The notes below the pieces were generated by a model. That model had not been told where the DNA came from and searched no databases. It was given only the letters and a program-made list of their open reading frames with translations. From Ctenosaura bakeri (taxonomy: Eukaryota > Chordata > Lepidosauria > Squamata > Iguanidae): 64,000 nucleotides of DNA. Location of the stretch: positions 1 to 64,000 of the forward strand of contig CAOLHI010000256.1 in NCBI GenBank assembly GCA_948474755.1, given 5' to 3'. A program made the position numbers and the translations under genes. Shown piece by piece: positions 31,501-43,700 of the stretch (positions within the stretch are counted from its first letter, which is position 1; every line of letters begins with the position of its first letter).

Positions 31501-34498
31501 GCACAATGAAATGTATAACTAAAAACACATGCTCATTTGCATGCATAACATCTACCTGCATGCAGAGTGTGCATCTATATGTCAAAAAGCACAGGGCAAT
31601 ATGCATTGGCACTATACGCAACTTTGCTTCCACAATCCTGGATAGAATGTGGATATACCACACTGGACAATAATGTCCAGCTTTTTCCACAGGGGAACTT
31701 ACATGTGCAGAAGACACCAACAGAATTCCGGCTACTATTTAGATATTTTTCGTTTTTCTTAATTTAGCTATATATTTTCTCTTTGCAGATTTACCTTAGC
31801 TATAACAGTCATATTTGGAAAAATAATCCCATGAAGCAGTGGGGGTTACAGCCGCAACTCAAGACCACCCCTCACCATCCCCTGATCTGTAGAGTTGGGA
31901 AGGAAAAGTGATCCCCATGAGTTACAGCAAGAGATGATGGGAGATGAATCTCCTAATTTGCCTGCCCTTCTCTGTGTGATTGGTACCAAGGTCAGCAAAT
32001 TTCTCCAGCGTCTGTTGCATGCGTTCTCGCAGGGAGACTCTAAGCTGGTACATAGACAGTTGCCACAGGAAAACCCCTAGGTGGAAAGAAGGAGAAAGAG
32101 AATAAGGGAGAGGGAGAAGGAGATGTAGAGTGAGTTCATAATAGGCCATGTTACAATTTGGGCCTGACAAAACTGTAGGACTTTTGAGGTTTTTTTAATA
32201 TATATATATATATATATATATGTTTATTTTCTGGAGGATGCAGGAATCTGTGGCCCTCTAAGGTCACATGGGAGCCAATCTGCTTCTTGGCCTAACCTCT
32301 GCTAGTTTGCCCACTCCATGCTAAATCCTGGAGGAAAAGTCTCCCCCTCTCCACTGCAAGCTACAGACAAAGAAGTCAACCTGCACTTTAAAACAATGAA
32401 TTTGAGGTTTAGAATACAGTTTAAAACACATATGCAGTTGTTGTGTACCTTCAAGTCGTTTCCAACTTACTGCAGCCCTAAGACAAAGCTATTACAGGGC
32501 TTTCTTGGCACAATTTGTTCTGAGCGAGTTTGCCTTTGCCTTCCTCTGAGGCTGAGAGAATATGACTTGCCCAGTGGGTTTCCATGGCTGACTGTGGATT
32601 TGAACCCTGGGCCATTTCCGCACTAGCGCGTTATAGCACCATTATTCTGCTTTCAACATCCTATGGAATCCGGCCCCTCCCTAAACTGCAAACCCCAGGC
32701 TTCCATACGATGTTGAAAGTGGAATAATGGCGCTATAACATGCTAGTGTGGAAATGGCTCTGGTCTCCAGAGTTGTAGTCCAGCACTCAAATTACTGCAC
32801 CACCTTGGCTCTTTTAGAACACATTAAGGAATCTGAATAGACTTGTAGAGAATGCTTACATTAAAATGCCTGTGCTGGTTTTATTGGATTCCTTTGGGTC
32901 TAGACACCTACAAGCAACTAATGTGAATACAATGAGGCATGATTCAGTATATTCATAACCTGACTTGCTGAACACAGTGTCTCTTGGCTTCAGTAGTGCC
33001 AGATAAGCAACGGAAGCAACAAAAGCTTTTTTTAATCTGAACAGGTGTTTACATTTTCCTCTGTTTGAAGAAGCTTTCTGTTTGAAGGGCTCTCTAATCC
33101 AAAACTGATTTAAATAAATAAATAGAACCCTTTAATTTACAACTGGACAGGAGATACATAGGTCACCTGGTCACAGTCTTCCCCACTAGGATGAAACCGA
33201 GATAGAATTGGAATTGCTATTTAAATTGTAGTCAGTTTTTCCAGATTTTTAAATTTGTACTTGGATATGTAAATTAAGATATTAAATTGCACACAGATAT
33301 GGATTCCTTCTTCTCTTGGTCTTTCTACATGCGCCAGCAACCCTATATGATGCATACCTAGGCAACTTAGATACTGCATAATTGGGCCACCCTGCATGGA
33401 TGTTAATCTGCATTTGACTTGATGGGTCCATCAGTCATCTTCACCCAGTTTAGGTTCATTTTGCAATAAGAAGTGGGTATAGCGGACACAGGACCACAAG
33501 CCTACAGCCCTGGTAGCGAAGTGGTTAAATGCTGGTACTGCAGCCACAACACTGTGAGTTCAATCCTGCAGGGCTCCAGGTTGATTCAGTTTTCCATCCT
33601 TCCATAGGTCAGTAAAATGAATACTCAGCTTGTTGGGGGCAATTAGCTAAATAAACTGTAAACCATAGAAACGTAACTGCTATTGCTATAAAGGCTCCAA
33701 AGTTTATGATACCTCCTGTTCCTGTACAACCTGGAAGTCTCCAGATCTGTTGAACTACAACCCTCACATTTTCAGCCAGGATTGATAGGAATGATGGGAT
33801 CTGTAGTTCAAGACATTTAGAGTGTGCCACATTTAGGAGAACAACGTATACCTCTCCCTCTCTGTCATTAATTTTCAGAGTTAATATCTTCATGGTATCC
33901 ACCTGAAAGCTTAGCATATGAAGGTGAGAGTATCCAAAACCCAACCCAGCTTCCCCATCATACCTTTCCATGTGCTGTTGTTTTTGATCTCTCGCAAACG
34001 GCTGATAATATCTGATTTAATAGACATCACTCCACGTACATCTGGAAGGAGACATTCACAAGTTTAACTCTTATGTTTGTGACACCAAAGCCAGAGCCTG
34101 GAGAAGTTATTGTTGGACTGCAGCTCCCGGAATCCCCCAGTGAACATAGCCACTCTGACTGTGGGATTCTGGGAGCTGTAGTCCGCATAGGTGACTTTTC
34201 CAGGCTCTGATTACTTTCTTGTTTTTCCTCAGTTTTCCCAATCCCACCAATGTTTCTCTGTTCAGGTCGCACCCAGCACTCTTTCATATTTCTTTCGGAG
34301 GAAAGTGCCGTGCAGATCAGCCAGGGCCTGCACATGCCGTTCGATAAGAGTGTAACGGTCAGGTAGATTTTCTGGGAGCGTTTCCTTCAGGAGCGTTGCC
34401 ACAGAATCCAGGAAATGGCGGTCACATTGAAGGCAACCCGCTGCTGCTTTGAGGGATAACAGAAACAGGGGGAACACTGACAGGAATTGAAGCACCAT
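28516..34498 (-). CDS. IZUMO3: Izumo sperm-egg fusion family member 3 (last exon tentative)
   Basis: Exons in transcription order: 34498-34273, 34041-33964, 32076-31987, 30076-30059, 29920-29840, 28979-28889, and tentatively 28615-28516. The first six join in frame with consensus splice sites. Seen: a signal peptide from [16 protein letters not shown] to the GCLQCD CxxC; an [11 protein letters not shown] helix like mammalian IZUMO3 (IERQMKEL); NNSTWKGVF, keeping the N-glycosylation site of mammalian GNETWKG; ACSEDC in an 18-nt microexon; [19 protein letters not shown], nearly identical to mammalian IZUMO3; and a membrane span [19 protein letters not shown] with its mammalian counterpart. No Ig domain. 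The proposed last exon continues in frame to TAG and would give 227 aa, but its tail does not resemble the mammalian basic tail and its acceptor abuts a MITE. The ATG at 34498 is chosen because the signal peptide starts there; the open frame further upstream has no such feature. The gene is divergent from the next Izumo-like gene. Confidence 0.9.
29049..29413. mobile_element. Candidate hAT-like element, CAGGGAT termini
   Basis: CAGGGATGGGACAAATCC at the left and TATTTGGATCCCTG at the right are imperfect inverted ends; the interior is GC-rich. No matching target duplication was found, so this is tentative. Lies in IZUMO3 between its last two proposed introns' exons. Confidence 0.4.
30204..30586. 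mobile_element. Tigger/pogo-like nonautonomous element
   Basis: Inverted ends CAGTCAGCCCTCCTCATT and GAATGTGGAGGGACGACTG; the left copy follows TA and the right is followed by CA, consistent with an eroded TA target. About 383 bp, no ORF. Confidence 0.6.
30592..30982 (+). mobile_element. Family R repeat
   Basis: Shares GATGAAAAATGGGGCACATG, CTTTTGCCTGAGCTGACTGG, TCAGTTTACAGCAATTGAAG and CAGGACAGTTGGAGAGTATG with the copies at 36232 and 46221. It abuts the Tigger-like element at 30586. Confidence 0.7.
32192..32222. repeat. (TA)n microsatellite
   Basis: About fourteen TA units in IZUMO3 intron 2, just upstream (in transcription) of exon 3. Confidence 0.9.
32433..32812 (-). repeat. Sauria SINE split by a family A MITE
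   Basis: Reversed SINE tail TTGTGTACCTTCAAGTCGTT through TTTGAACCCTGG (to 32611), then the MITE, then TCTGGTCTCCAGAGTTGTAG through CACCACCTTGGCTC, which is the remaining SINE head. Confidence 0.85.
32612..32757. mobile_element. Family A MITE, complete, nested in a Sauria SINE
   Basis: Ends GCCATTTCCGCACTAGCGCG and CATGCTAGTGTGGAAATGGC are inverted; the interior includes TTTCAACATCCTATGGAATC and its inverse. Flanking CCCTGG / CTCTGG suggests the target duplication. Confidence 0.85.
33505..33665 (+). repeat. Second tRNA-derived SINE type
   Basis: Begins TGGTAGCGAAGTGGTTAAAT with a B-box-like GTGAGTTCAATCCTG, followed by GTAAAATGAATACTCAGCTT and GGGGGCAATTAGC. Different from the Sauria SINE; common in squamates. 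Lies in IZUMO3 intron 2. Confidence 0.65.
34100..34210. mobile_element. Palindromic MITE with AAAAGTNACTTTTCCA-type ends
   Basis: GAGCCTGGAGAAGTTATTG on the left and AGGTGACTTTTCCAGGCTCT on the right are inverted; the interior has AGCTCCCGGAATCCCCCAG and TTCTGGGAGCTGTAGTCC. Similar copies occur near 17820, 23815, 40075, 50915, 55030, 57095, 58265 and 62235. Confidence 0.65.
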
Positions 34499-34755
34499 GG
34501 GAACAGCTACACTATCAGGGCCAAATACTGTAGCCACGGCAACCTTCCTTCTGAAGTGAGGAGCTATCTGAGAGACAACCACCTCCATCACATAGGGAAA
34601 GGTTGCCAAGGAGAAACAGTGTAGAGATAAATGTTGTTGGCGTGAGGCTCTGTGATGCTAGATACAGAACAGGAAATGATGTCAGTAACCCAGCGGAGAA
34701 GCTAGAACCCTGAGTTGACATCCAAACAGGAAGTGGAGCCTTTGTTCTGGCTTTC
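34499..34755. promoter_or_regulatory. Short bidirectional promoter between IZUMO3 and the third Izumo-like gene
   Basis: The two start codons face away from each other 257 bp apart, and no repeat has inserted between them. The interval holds a consensus RFX X-box (34530-34543), a second RFX half-site GTTGCC (34602-34607), a CRE-like TGATGTCA (34677-34684) preceded by GGAAA, and an ETS-type GGAAGT near 34731. No TATA box is evident. Shared regulation is inferred from the geometry and the motifs. Confidence 0.6.
34530..34543 (+). promoter_or_regulatory. RFX X-box (GTAGCC-AC-GGCAAC)
   Basis: This is an exact match to the X-box rule GTNRCC-N(0-3)-RGYAAC: half-sites GTAGCC and GGCAAC with a two-base spacer. 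RFX2 is an established activator of haploid-phase sperm genes, so a site 32 bp upstream of the IZUMO3 ATG is functionally sensible. Binding itself is inferred. Confidence 0.55.
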
Positions 34756-37700
34756 ATGGCTAAAGGGTCTCTACTTGGGTTGCTGGCCTGGGCTCTGCCT
34801 GTGCAGCTGGCTGGGACATGCCTCCGTTGCTGGCCAGATGCTGCAGCGTACTTTGGCTACGATGTGCTTCTGCTGCTTGGTCAGGATTCAGAAACCACTC
34901 GAAGACTGGTGACACTTTTTCTGGGCAGTGCTGCCTCCAACGGCAGAAGATACTTGGGTATAAAAATAGGAGTAGGCAACCATCTGAGCCTGCAAGGTGA
35001 CACTGGTTCCTTGTGAGGCCTTGGAGTGCTGGACGCACACCTTACCACAACCCAGGACAAAATGCCACAATTCACCTCAGTACCATTTCTGGAATGTTTT
35101 TGATTTTTTTCTTAATTTCTTGCCCCCCCCCTCACCCCCAGTGCCCTCTCTGGCATTTCCCCTGATCTTTGGGGCACCAGAAATGTGGTGAAAATGTCCC
35201 CCTGGACAGGGCACCGTGCCTAGGGTCTACGAAAATCCTAGAACCAATGAAAACAGGATTTTAGAGGCTATGAAAACATTCCTAATGGGACATTGTGGAG
35301 AACTGAATACAAGAGTGCCAAGGGCCTACCAAAACCTTAATGCAGCCCTACCATTTGAAGGCATTTTGGAACTAAAATGACTTGGGGGGGGCTGGGTTGG
35401 ATGCAGTTCCCAGGCGGCACTTTGTCTACCCCAGCATAGGAAAATTAGAAGATAAAGGCCAAATAACTTCCCTTCAGAAGTCAGGGAGACTGTGCTGGTG
35501 ACCCTTACTTCCACTGGTAGAAGATAAGGGTCAAGTACCTTTTCCACAGATGTTAGGAAGGAACTCTTAATGACTGCCTCTGTTTCAAAGCCCTGAAGTA
35601 CATCCAGCCACAGCCACACCATTCCCCACATCCTTTTTTTGAAATACAGACATTTAAAACTGTGCTCAAAAAGATAGGGAGAGTCTGGAACTTGAAAAAG
35701 CAACTGTCATAAAACTCAGACTTCCAGCTAGGGCAAATGTATCAGGAGGTGATGGTATTCGTTCTTGTACATCCTGCTTGTTTGTTTGTTTTTTTTAAGA
35801 CCAAAATGATATTTTGACAATTATGCAATGTCAATATATTGCAAGATAGTCTAAAGTATATTGCTCTTACCTCAAAGGTGAGTTGTTTCTATCTATTTCC
35901 TTTCCCTCTTCCCATTATATTAAAACCTCTCTCCAAGACTTAGCGATAAAGCAGTAGGCTCCTGCTTTTGGAAGGATCCCCCTCCTTCACACACTAATTG
36001 AGGCACACCCTCTGTAGACAGTCTCCTCTATAATGTTTCAGTTCACACAGGGAATGAACGCATGTGTCTGCGGTGATCTTGCTTCACTGAAACAGACATA
36101 ACGCCACTACCACTGATCACTTTATCAATGTAATTCTAGAGATTTTTCCCTACAAAAAACTCTTAACACCTCAGCACAAAAACAGATGGCTTTTGTGCTT
36201 GGAAAGATCACTCACTAGGTAATCCAAGAATCATACCCAGCAAAATTTCAGTGATACCCATGTGGCCAAGCAATATTAGAGTTTGGTTAGGATGGCAAAA
36301 GTTATCAGTGAAGAATAAAACACAAGCCTACTGGGAAGGGCAGGATTCCAGCCCTCCTCTCCTTCCCTCGCTACTTTGAGCACAAACTACTTTTGCATTT
36401 TAATTCAGTTTGCAGAAACTGAGGTGGATAAAGAGGGGACATGGGAGGCAAAGAAAGGAGCTGGGATATTTTAAAGGCAGCTGAAAAAAGTGGGATGACA
36501 GAGAATGAATTGGAACTATCTCTGCCAAATACGGACAGTTGGAGGGTATGGAGAATGTAAATGGAAGAAAGGTACTGAGAATGTCTTTCTCTATTGTTTC
36601 CTACAGTTACCTCAATTCACACTGAAACTGACTAGTGCATGGAAAGGGGGAACAATAACCTTACCAAGCATAGAAGCCTTCTGCCTTTATTGCTAAGGCT
36701 CTAGAAAAGATTTTTTAAAAATATTAAAAGAAGGCATGGGGAAGAGGAAAATTGGGAAAAGAGTGTATACCTATTTTGATTTTTACAATCCATATGACAA
36801 CCAAATGTATCATTTTTTAAAAAAATTTTGCCTCTTGGTTAGGAACAAAATACTTTGGAATACTGCAGAAAAGGAAGAGGGAAAGTGTGAAAGCTGACGA
36901 TCATTGGCAAAACACTGGAAATTTAGTAACACAGGAAATTCGTTACCGAGTGGGGAACCAAACTATATCTAAATACCTTCAACACTAACTTTCCAAATTC
37001 TGAAAGAAACCATCCTTCCCTAATCTGGCATCTGCTGGCTGGATTGGACTACAACTTCCATCATCTTCAGTTAGTACAGGAGCTTGAAATAGACAAGTCA
37101 ACTGTCAAGATATTCCCAGTATTTTCTGCAGTGTGAGTGGTTGGCCCAAAAGAGAGGATTAGAACAGGAACTCCAGGCCTTACTTACTTTTTTTTTTTTT
37201 GTCTGCCTCTGTTTCTGCAGAACGAGAACACATGGAGCGTGAAGTTGGGAATCTTTTTCTTCACCTTGAAAAGATTATTCAGACAAGTGGGAAAGGTAGG
37301 AGCTGTTGCTGTCCCTTTCATACCAGACATGCCTGCACTGAAAACATTATTAGGTGACAGCTAAGTTTGCTATCAAAATACCTCCTACTGCCATAATAAT
37401 TTTTGATACATTTGTCATATTATAATCTGCATCTTTTCCAGAAAACGTACATTTACAGTTTTGCAACCCTTTTCAAATTGTACAAAAAGAGATAATTATC
37501 AAATCCCAGTGAACTGTGGTGGTTTTCTTGAGGATGGAGGAAAGATTTCATCCATCTTAAGCAATCATATTCAGACTTCCAGAACAGCATTTATAGGAGT
37601 TCCAAATCAGCATGACATCCAGGATATACTACATAATTATAGCTGTTTGATATCACTTTACCTGCCATACCTACATCCTACAAAATCTGGGATTTATAGT

Positions 37701-40700
37701 CTGCTGAGATGCTTGAAAGTTTCTGCTAGAACGCTCTAGTTTCCTCCTCCTGAACTATAGTTCAGAAGGTACCTTGAGAAAAGGGACTGAGGATTAAAGT
37801 ATCTTGTGAACTGTAGCTGAGTACACTACAAGTCTCTAGTAGAGAAAACAAAGCTCATTGTCAAACTACAAATCCCAGGATTCCAGATAATGGAGCCATT
37901 GTGGTTAGAGTGGTTTCCTCACTGCTGTTCCACAGATTAGACCAGAGATGTGCTGACTTCAGTTTAAGGTGGCTTACTCTATAGAGAGACAGTGTTGTGT
38001 CACGGTTTGAGTGTCGGACTCTGGAGATTGGAGATCAAATCCCTGCTCAGTCATGGAAACCCACTTGGTGACCTTGTGCAAGTCACATTCTCTTAGCCTC
38101 AGAAAGCTGTAAAGGCAAAGCCCTTCTGAACAAAGCTTGCCAATAAACCCCTATGATAGGTTTGCCTTAGAGCCACTCTAAGTCAGAAATAGAAGGGATA
38201 TAACAATAACTCTAATGATGCCTGGAAGTCACTATTGCAATTACAGATGTGGAACCTAGAGTTAGGCCTGACTTGTATTATAGTCTCTAAATATTCACAA
38301 TCATGGCACTATTGTCACAGTTGTAACCATCTCCCAATCTTGCTTTACCAGGCTACAGCCATGGCAAGCAACAGAAGTCTGTTCCACTGTTGTGAGGCAC
38401 AGCATGCTGACATTTCTAACCCCTCCTACCAGCAATCTCTGGTGCAAGCAAGGAGGAATTGTGGCAGAGATCCTGCTTCCGATTGTCACATGGGAGATGG
38501 CTGGAGGGAGGGGGTGGAAATGTCAGTCAGCTGAGCCCTAATTTACAGAAGGACAGACCTCTGTTGTTCTCAACAGATGACTGGGAAAGCAGGATGGAAG
38601 GATTCTGCCTTATACCTTAAACCTAGCATCCTGCAAAATGCTTGAGCTTTCACAAGAACTCAAGGAAGGCACTCCCAAAAGCTTGTTGTTTTTCAAGCCA
38701 AACTTTTCAATATTAGTACATATTCAGTTCTCTCCCTATGCCTTTTTAAAAATATAGTGACAGCCTAACAAATATATTATAGTTTGAGGTGATTTCATGT
38801 AGAGTCCTACCTGCTGGGGTTGCCAGAATGAAAACCGGAGATGGTCCTATAACTTTAATGGCTGCTGGAAAAGGGAATTTCAGTAGGTGCTGCTTGTTCT
38901 CTGGTTGCATGACAGGCAACACTTGCTGAAATTCCTGCTTCTACCCAACTATTGAAGGAGTAAGAACCATCTCCAATTCGGCAACTCTAAGTGCTTCACG
39001 CATGGAATGAGTGCTATTTGATGCTGGTGCTAAGTGACAAATACTTGAGAGCTCATCCTTGTTCACTTAGGGGCTTCCAAGAATCTGGAGGGAATCATAG
39101 CCTAGTAGACCCTGGTAGCTCTTTCTTCCATGATTTTTTTCCTAATCCCTTTCTGTAACTGGCCAAATTGGCAATCACTGCTATATTCTGTGGTATCAAA
39201 TTCCAGTTTGTCTTCTAGATGATAATGTTCCTTCTCTCTGTCCTGAACCTGCCACTAATCCCTTTCATAAGATGACCCTGGATTCTGTTCCAATATTATG
39301 GGAGAGAGATAACGGCTTCTTCTTATACATTTTTTTCTACATCAAGCCTGCTTTTAATCACCAATTTTCCAGCCCAAAATCCAGAAATGTTTAAATGTTT
39401 CCTAATGTAGGAGCTGCCTAGTCTCTTAATTGTCTTGGGCTATTCTTTCCTGCATCTTTGAATCTCACCACAACCTAAAATCTAGACCATAGACCAAGTG
39501 GTCTCTCAGGCAAGGAGCATCTTTGGTGTCCTTCATGTGTTAAGAACAATGCAAATTCAAGAGTCACTACAGGTTGCATATTCCTTGCTGAAATGCTTGG
39601 GACCAGAAGTGTTCTATATTTTGGATTTTTCTGGATTTTGGAATATAGAACCTTAGGATCCTACAGGAATTCCTCTTAGCCTATGTTACAAAGATGATTT
39701 TATAAAGAGTAATGTCACTAAATGTGATATGTTAACTGTCAACCACAGTTGCAGTTGTACAGAGTATGCTATTCAAACAGAAAACACCATGTCTATCATA
39801 TGAGGAAACTATAACACACATGCTTTTCAAGGTTATGTTTTCACACTGAGATTCCTTCTTGTTGTCCTGAGGACTGGACTAGAGGGCTAGACCCTAAGAT
39901 CTAGCAAACCTAAACCAATTTTGTGTTGATGAAACATTTTAATTTTTCATATTAGATTATCTCCACTACCACACACACATTCTCAGTGTGGTGATTCCCA
40001 AACCCAGCACTTGAGCTGATCTCTGGCTCCTAAATCTGTCTGCCTTTATCTTTTCTCTATAACTTATACCTAGAGCTTGGAAATTAATTTTCGGGACCAG
40101 AACTCCCACCATCCCACTATCTGAGGGATCCTGGAAGTTTTAGTCCCGTAATGTAACCAAGCATTATTCTGATTTTATCTTTTGACACACATTTTTTTTA
40201 AATCCATAGATCATGAACGTCTTATGAGGGAGGCAGAACAGGAAAAACAGAATTTTGTCAAGAAATTAGATGAGGCATCTCATGCCTTTATGAAGGAAAG
40301 TAAGTGCCAATCCACCCTGAATTCTTCAATTTGTGTTGATGAGAGATCCAGATACACAGGAAGCTCTTTTATGCTGAGCAAGGTCATTGATCACCTAGTT
40401 CAATATTGTCTATACGGATTGGCAGGCAGCTTTTTGGAACAGGACCAAGTCTCCCATTAAGCAAACTCAGACAACTTCCTCTGTATCTGGTTACCATGTA
40501 AGGACAGCAATATTTTAATTATTGATTGAATTTTTACTGCTAGAAATGGGGAAGGAGGATTGTGGAAGTTTCTGCTTCATGTCCCAAAATAATCTGACTT
40601 GCTTTTAGTCATGTGAACCTTGACAGTTATGTTTATCTCAGGCAGCAAAATGCCTTGAGATCTTTCAAGATTTCTGTCAAGAATCTTTCTTAGTCTGGTC

Positions 40701-43700
40701 TAAAAATACCAGCAATTGAATTTGGGACCATCTATATTAAGACTTCATGCTGCTGAGCTATGATCCACAGCCACACTGGTGCTGGATTCAAAGGTAGTCA
40801 GATACCCGCTGTTTTGAGTAGTTTTACTAGCTGTTTGTCATGAAGGGAGTGTGGAAAAACTGGACTTGCTGAAATTCCCTCTTCTGCCCCAGCCATACAG
40901 GCATATGAGCCCTGCCCTCAGTTACAGTTGGCTGCTTCAGTTCTTACCACATGCCCCTCCAAGCCAAGGATGAGACATCTGGGCCACCAGAAATGATCTC
41001 TGTACTACTGACCTAAGGAAGGATGGGCTAGGAGATTAGCGAATTAATGATATTCCAGGCAAAGACTCCAGGATTTCTGGGCTGTAAGAGTACAGAAATG
41101 GAATGAAGCAGAATTTTCATAGTTGTGGCCACAATACTGTTGGAGTCAATGGTGTCTGGTGGCTCCAATATCTGTGATATGATGGATCTATTCTGGGTTT
41201 GAGTCTCAAGTTTAAAGGACTATCCAAAGTGCTGAATTCTCTTTTTTAAAAGAAGGCTCACTATTTTTGGTAGCTCCTTTAATGTTTGGACTAAGACCCA
41301 ATGTATATTAACCACCAAACCAACATATAAGTTGCCACTAATTAGAATCCCCTATCTGAAGGAGGAGAGCCAGCGTGGTCTTGTGGTTTGAACATTGGAC
41401 TATGACCCTGGAGACCAGGGTCTGATTCCCCACTCGGCCATGGAAACCCACTGGGTGACCTTGGGCACATCACACACACTCAGCCCCAGAACAGCCCATC
41501 AAAGTTTCACCTTAGGGTCTCCACAGGCTGGAAATGACTTGAGAGCACACAGCAACAATCTAAAGAAGCCTGAATCCATATCAACAAAAAGCAGGAAAAA
41601 CAAATAGTACCACAAAAAATTTATCCATAGCTATGGTTTAAACAGAAATATGTCTCCTCACAGAAAGATTGTGACAGGTAACCTACTTGCCACCATTCTA
41701 CTGTGCAGATTTTAACCTTTGACACATGACTTCAAGACCCCAATCTTCCATATTTCCATTACCTTAGACCGGTCTTAGATTGGATAGCCATTCACACAGA
41801 TTATGCCTGAAACAGTCCACTCTACTTTGTAAAATAACCAGTATGCCATGGCAGTTAGTGTGTTGGACTGCAACTTTGGATATCCAGCTGGTGACCCCTC
41901 CCTCTTTGGATGACCTTGGATCATTCACTCTCTCAGGGGCTTGGCCTACCTTCCAGGGCTGTTGCAAGGATCGTGTGTGTATGAGAGGGCCATGTACACA
42001 CCCTTTATTTCATGGGACAAAACCAGAATACAAATGTAGCTAATAAATAATAAAGTAATGATCAGTGACACTCCTGTCCAGATATATAGGGCTGGAAATG
42101 ACCCAATAGGGCATGCTTGGAAATTGTGCTCTTATTTTTAATGAGTTTATTACTGAAATGCCTAAACTAGATATTGCCGGCAGATAAATGCAGCATTACC
42201 TTAGAAATCCTTTTTAAACAGGAAAAGCTGCTTTCGACAGGGACCTAAGAAGCAATACTTATGTAGGGGCAGAATATTTAACCTTTTTTGCTGATGGCCT
42301 TTCAAGGCCTATTTATGCAGTTTAACCTACTTTGGCTGGCTGCAAAAATGAAATCAGTTCTCCCAGATTAAATAGTAAGGGTGGATTTGTGAGGATGGGG
42401 AGGGCTTGGCACTTGGTTCCATCTACATGTCACCTTTCTTCCAATGAGGACATGGATTTCCACTCTGCTCATCTCAGTCTTCACGACAAACCTGTGAGGT
42501 TGGCCAGGATGAGAGAGAATATGTGGCCCAACCCAAGAAGTTTCACAGTCCACTGGGGACTAGATCTTGGGTATCCCACCTGCTCACTGTCTCCATCAAT
42601 GAGCACTGTATGAGAAGAGGTGGCTTCAAGGCTCTTTGGAGCTGTACACTATGTAGAGAGCCATGAGAATGTAGTGGAAGTATAACAACTGAAATACTAA
42701 GCGTTAGGGAGTCACTGGTTTTATGGAGTAGGATTGGGCAACAGAGGCCTAGGTAGGTTCTTCTGCAGGTATTGTTTTGGGGAAAATTCAGATTGCTGAT
42801 TCTCTTCACTCTCATATGTTCATTCCTTTGTCTTTTTTCTCTTTTTCCCACCCTCACAGTCTGCAGCCTTTCCTGTGGTGAGTCCGTCTGTCTAAACCAG
42901 ATGTGTCTCTGTCGGGCCATCTGTTGCCTGGTGTGCGTACATGTGTTTGTGTGTGCATTTGTGTACATTGTTGGTTTGCTTGTTTAGCTGCATGCCTGTA
43001 TGTCCAGAGCATTGTGTATTATAAATGCTGGGGAGGAGGTACCCACCCATTCCACCCTGCTCCAAACTGGACCCCTTTCCCTCTCTCTACATTTTGGAGC
43101 TTAAGGTAATGCAGATACCTTGAAAAGTCACAGGCGCAGCTCAGAAATATTACTTTTTGTGCTACTGTTCCCAGAATGCCCCAGTTAGGATCTGGATACA
43201 GGAAAATTCTGAGTACCCATTATAGCTGCAACTGACAAACACAGGGGCAAGCAGAGGATAGAATGGACATCCAATGTTGGGGATAGAGGAAAAGTAACTG
43301 GTTAGAAGATACTTGGAAATAATTCCCTTTTCCTATAACAAGTACTACAATCATAATGTAATGAGGGGTAATATTATTCCTTTTGCATGATAACATTTAA
43401 CTTACTTTTGTAGTGACAGTTGTGTGGTCCCACTAAATGATGATGATGGTGGAGGAGGAAAAGCAACTCATGCACTATTATGGTGCTCATAGGAAAATGA
43501 GGTGGCCAGGAAGCAGCTGTATTTTGTACCACAGGGCAGCCAAGTCTTTGTTTTCAGTTACTTTTAGTATTACCAGGGAAAATACAAGACAGAACTCCTC
43601 CACCTTTAATAGCTGTGTAGTAAAAGGAATTTTAGCAGGTGCTGCATGTGTGTGACACACAAAATTCCTTCTTTTACACAGCTATTAAAAGAACAGGAGG

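Noticed and set aside
34262..34609. Upstream in-frame ATG for IZUMO3 (about 37 residues longer)
   Set aside because: The extension lacks a signal sequence and would bury the hydrophobic leader that starts at 34498; it also overlaps the X-box.
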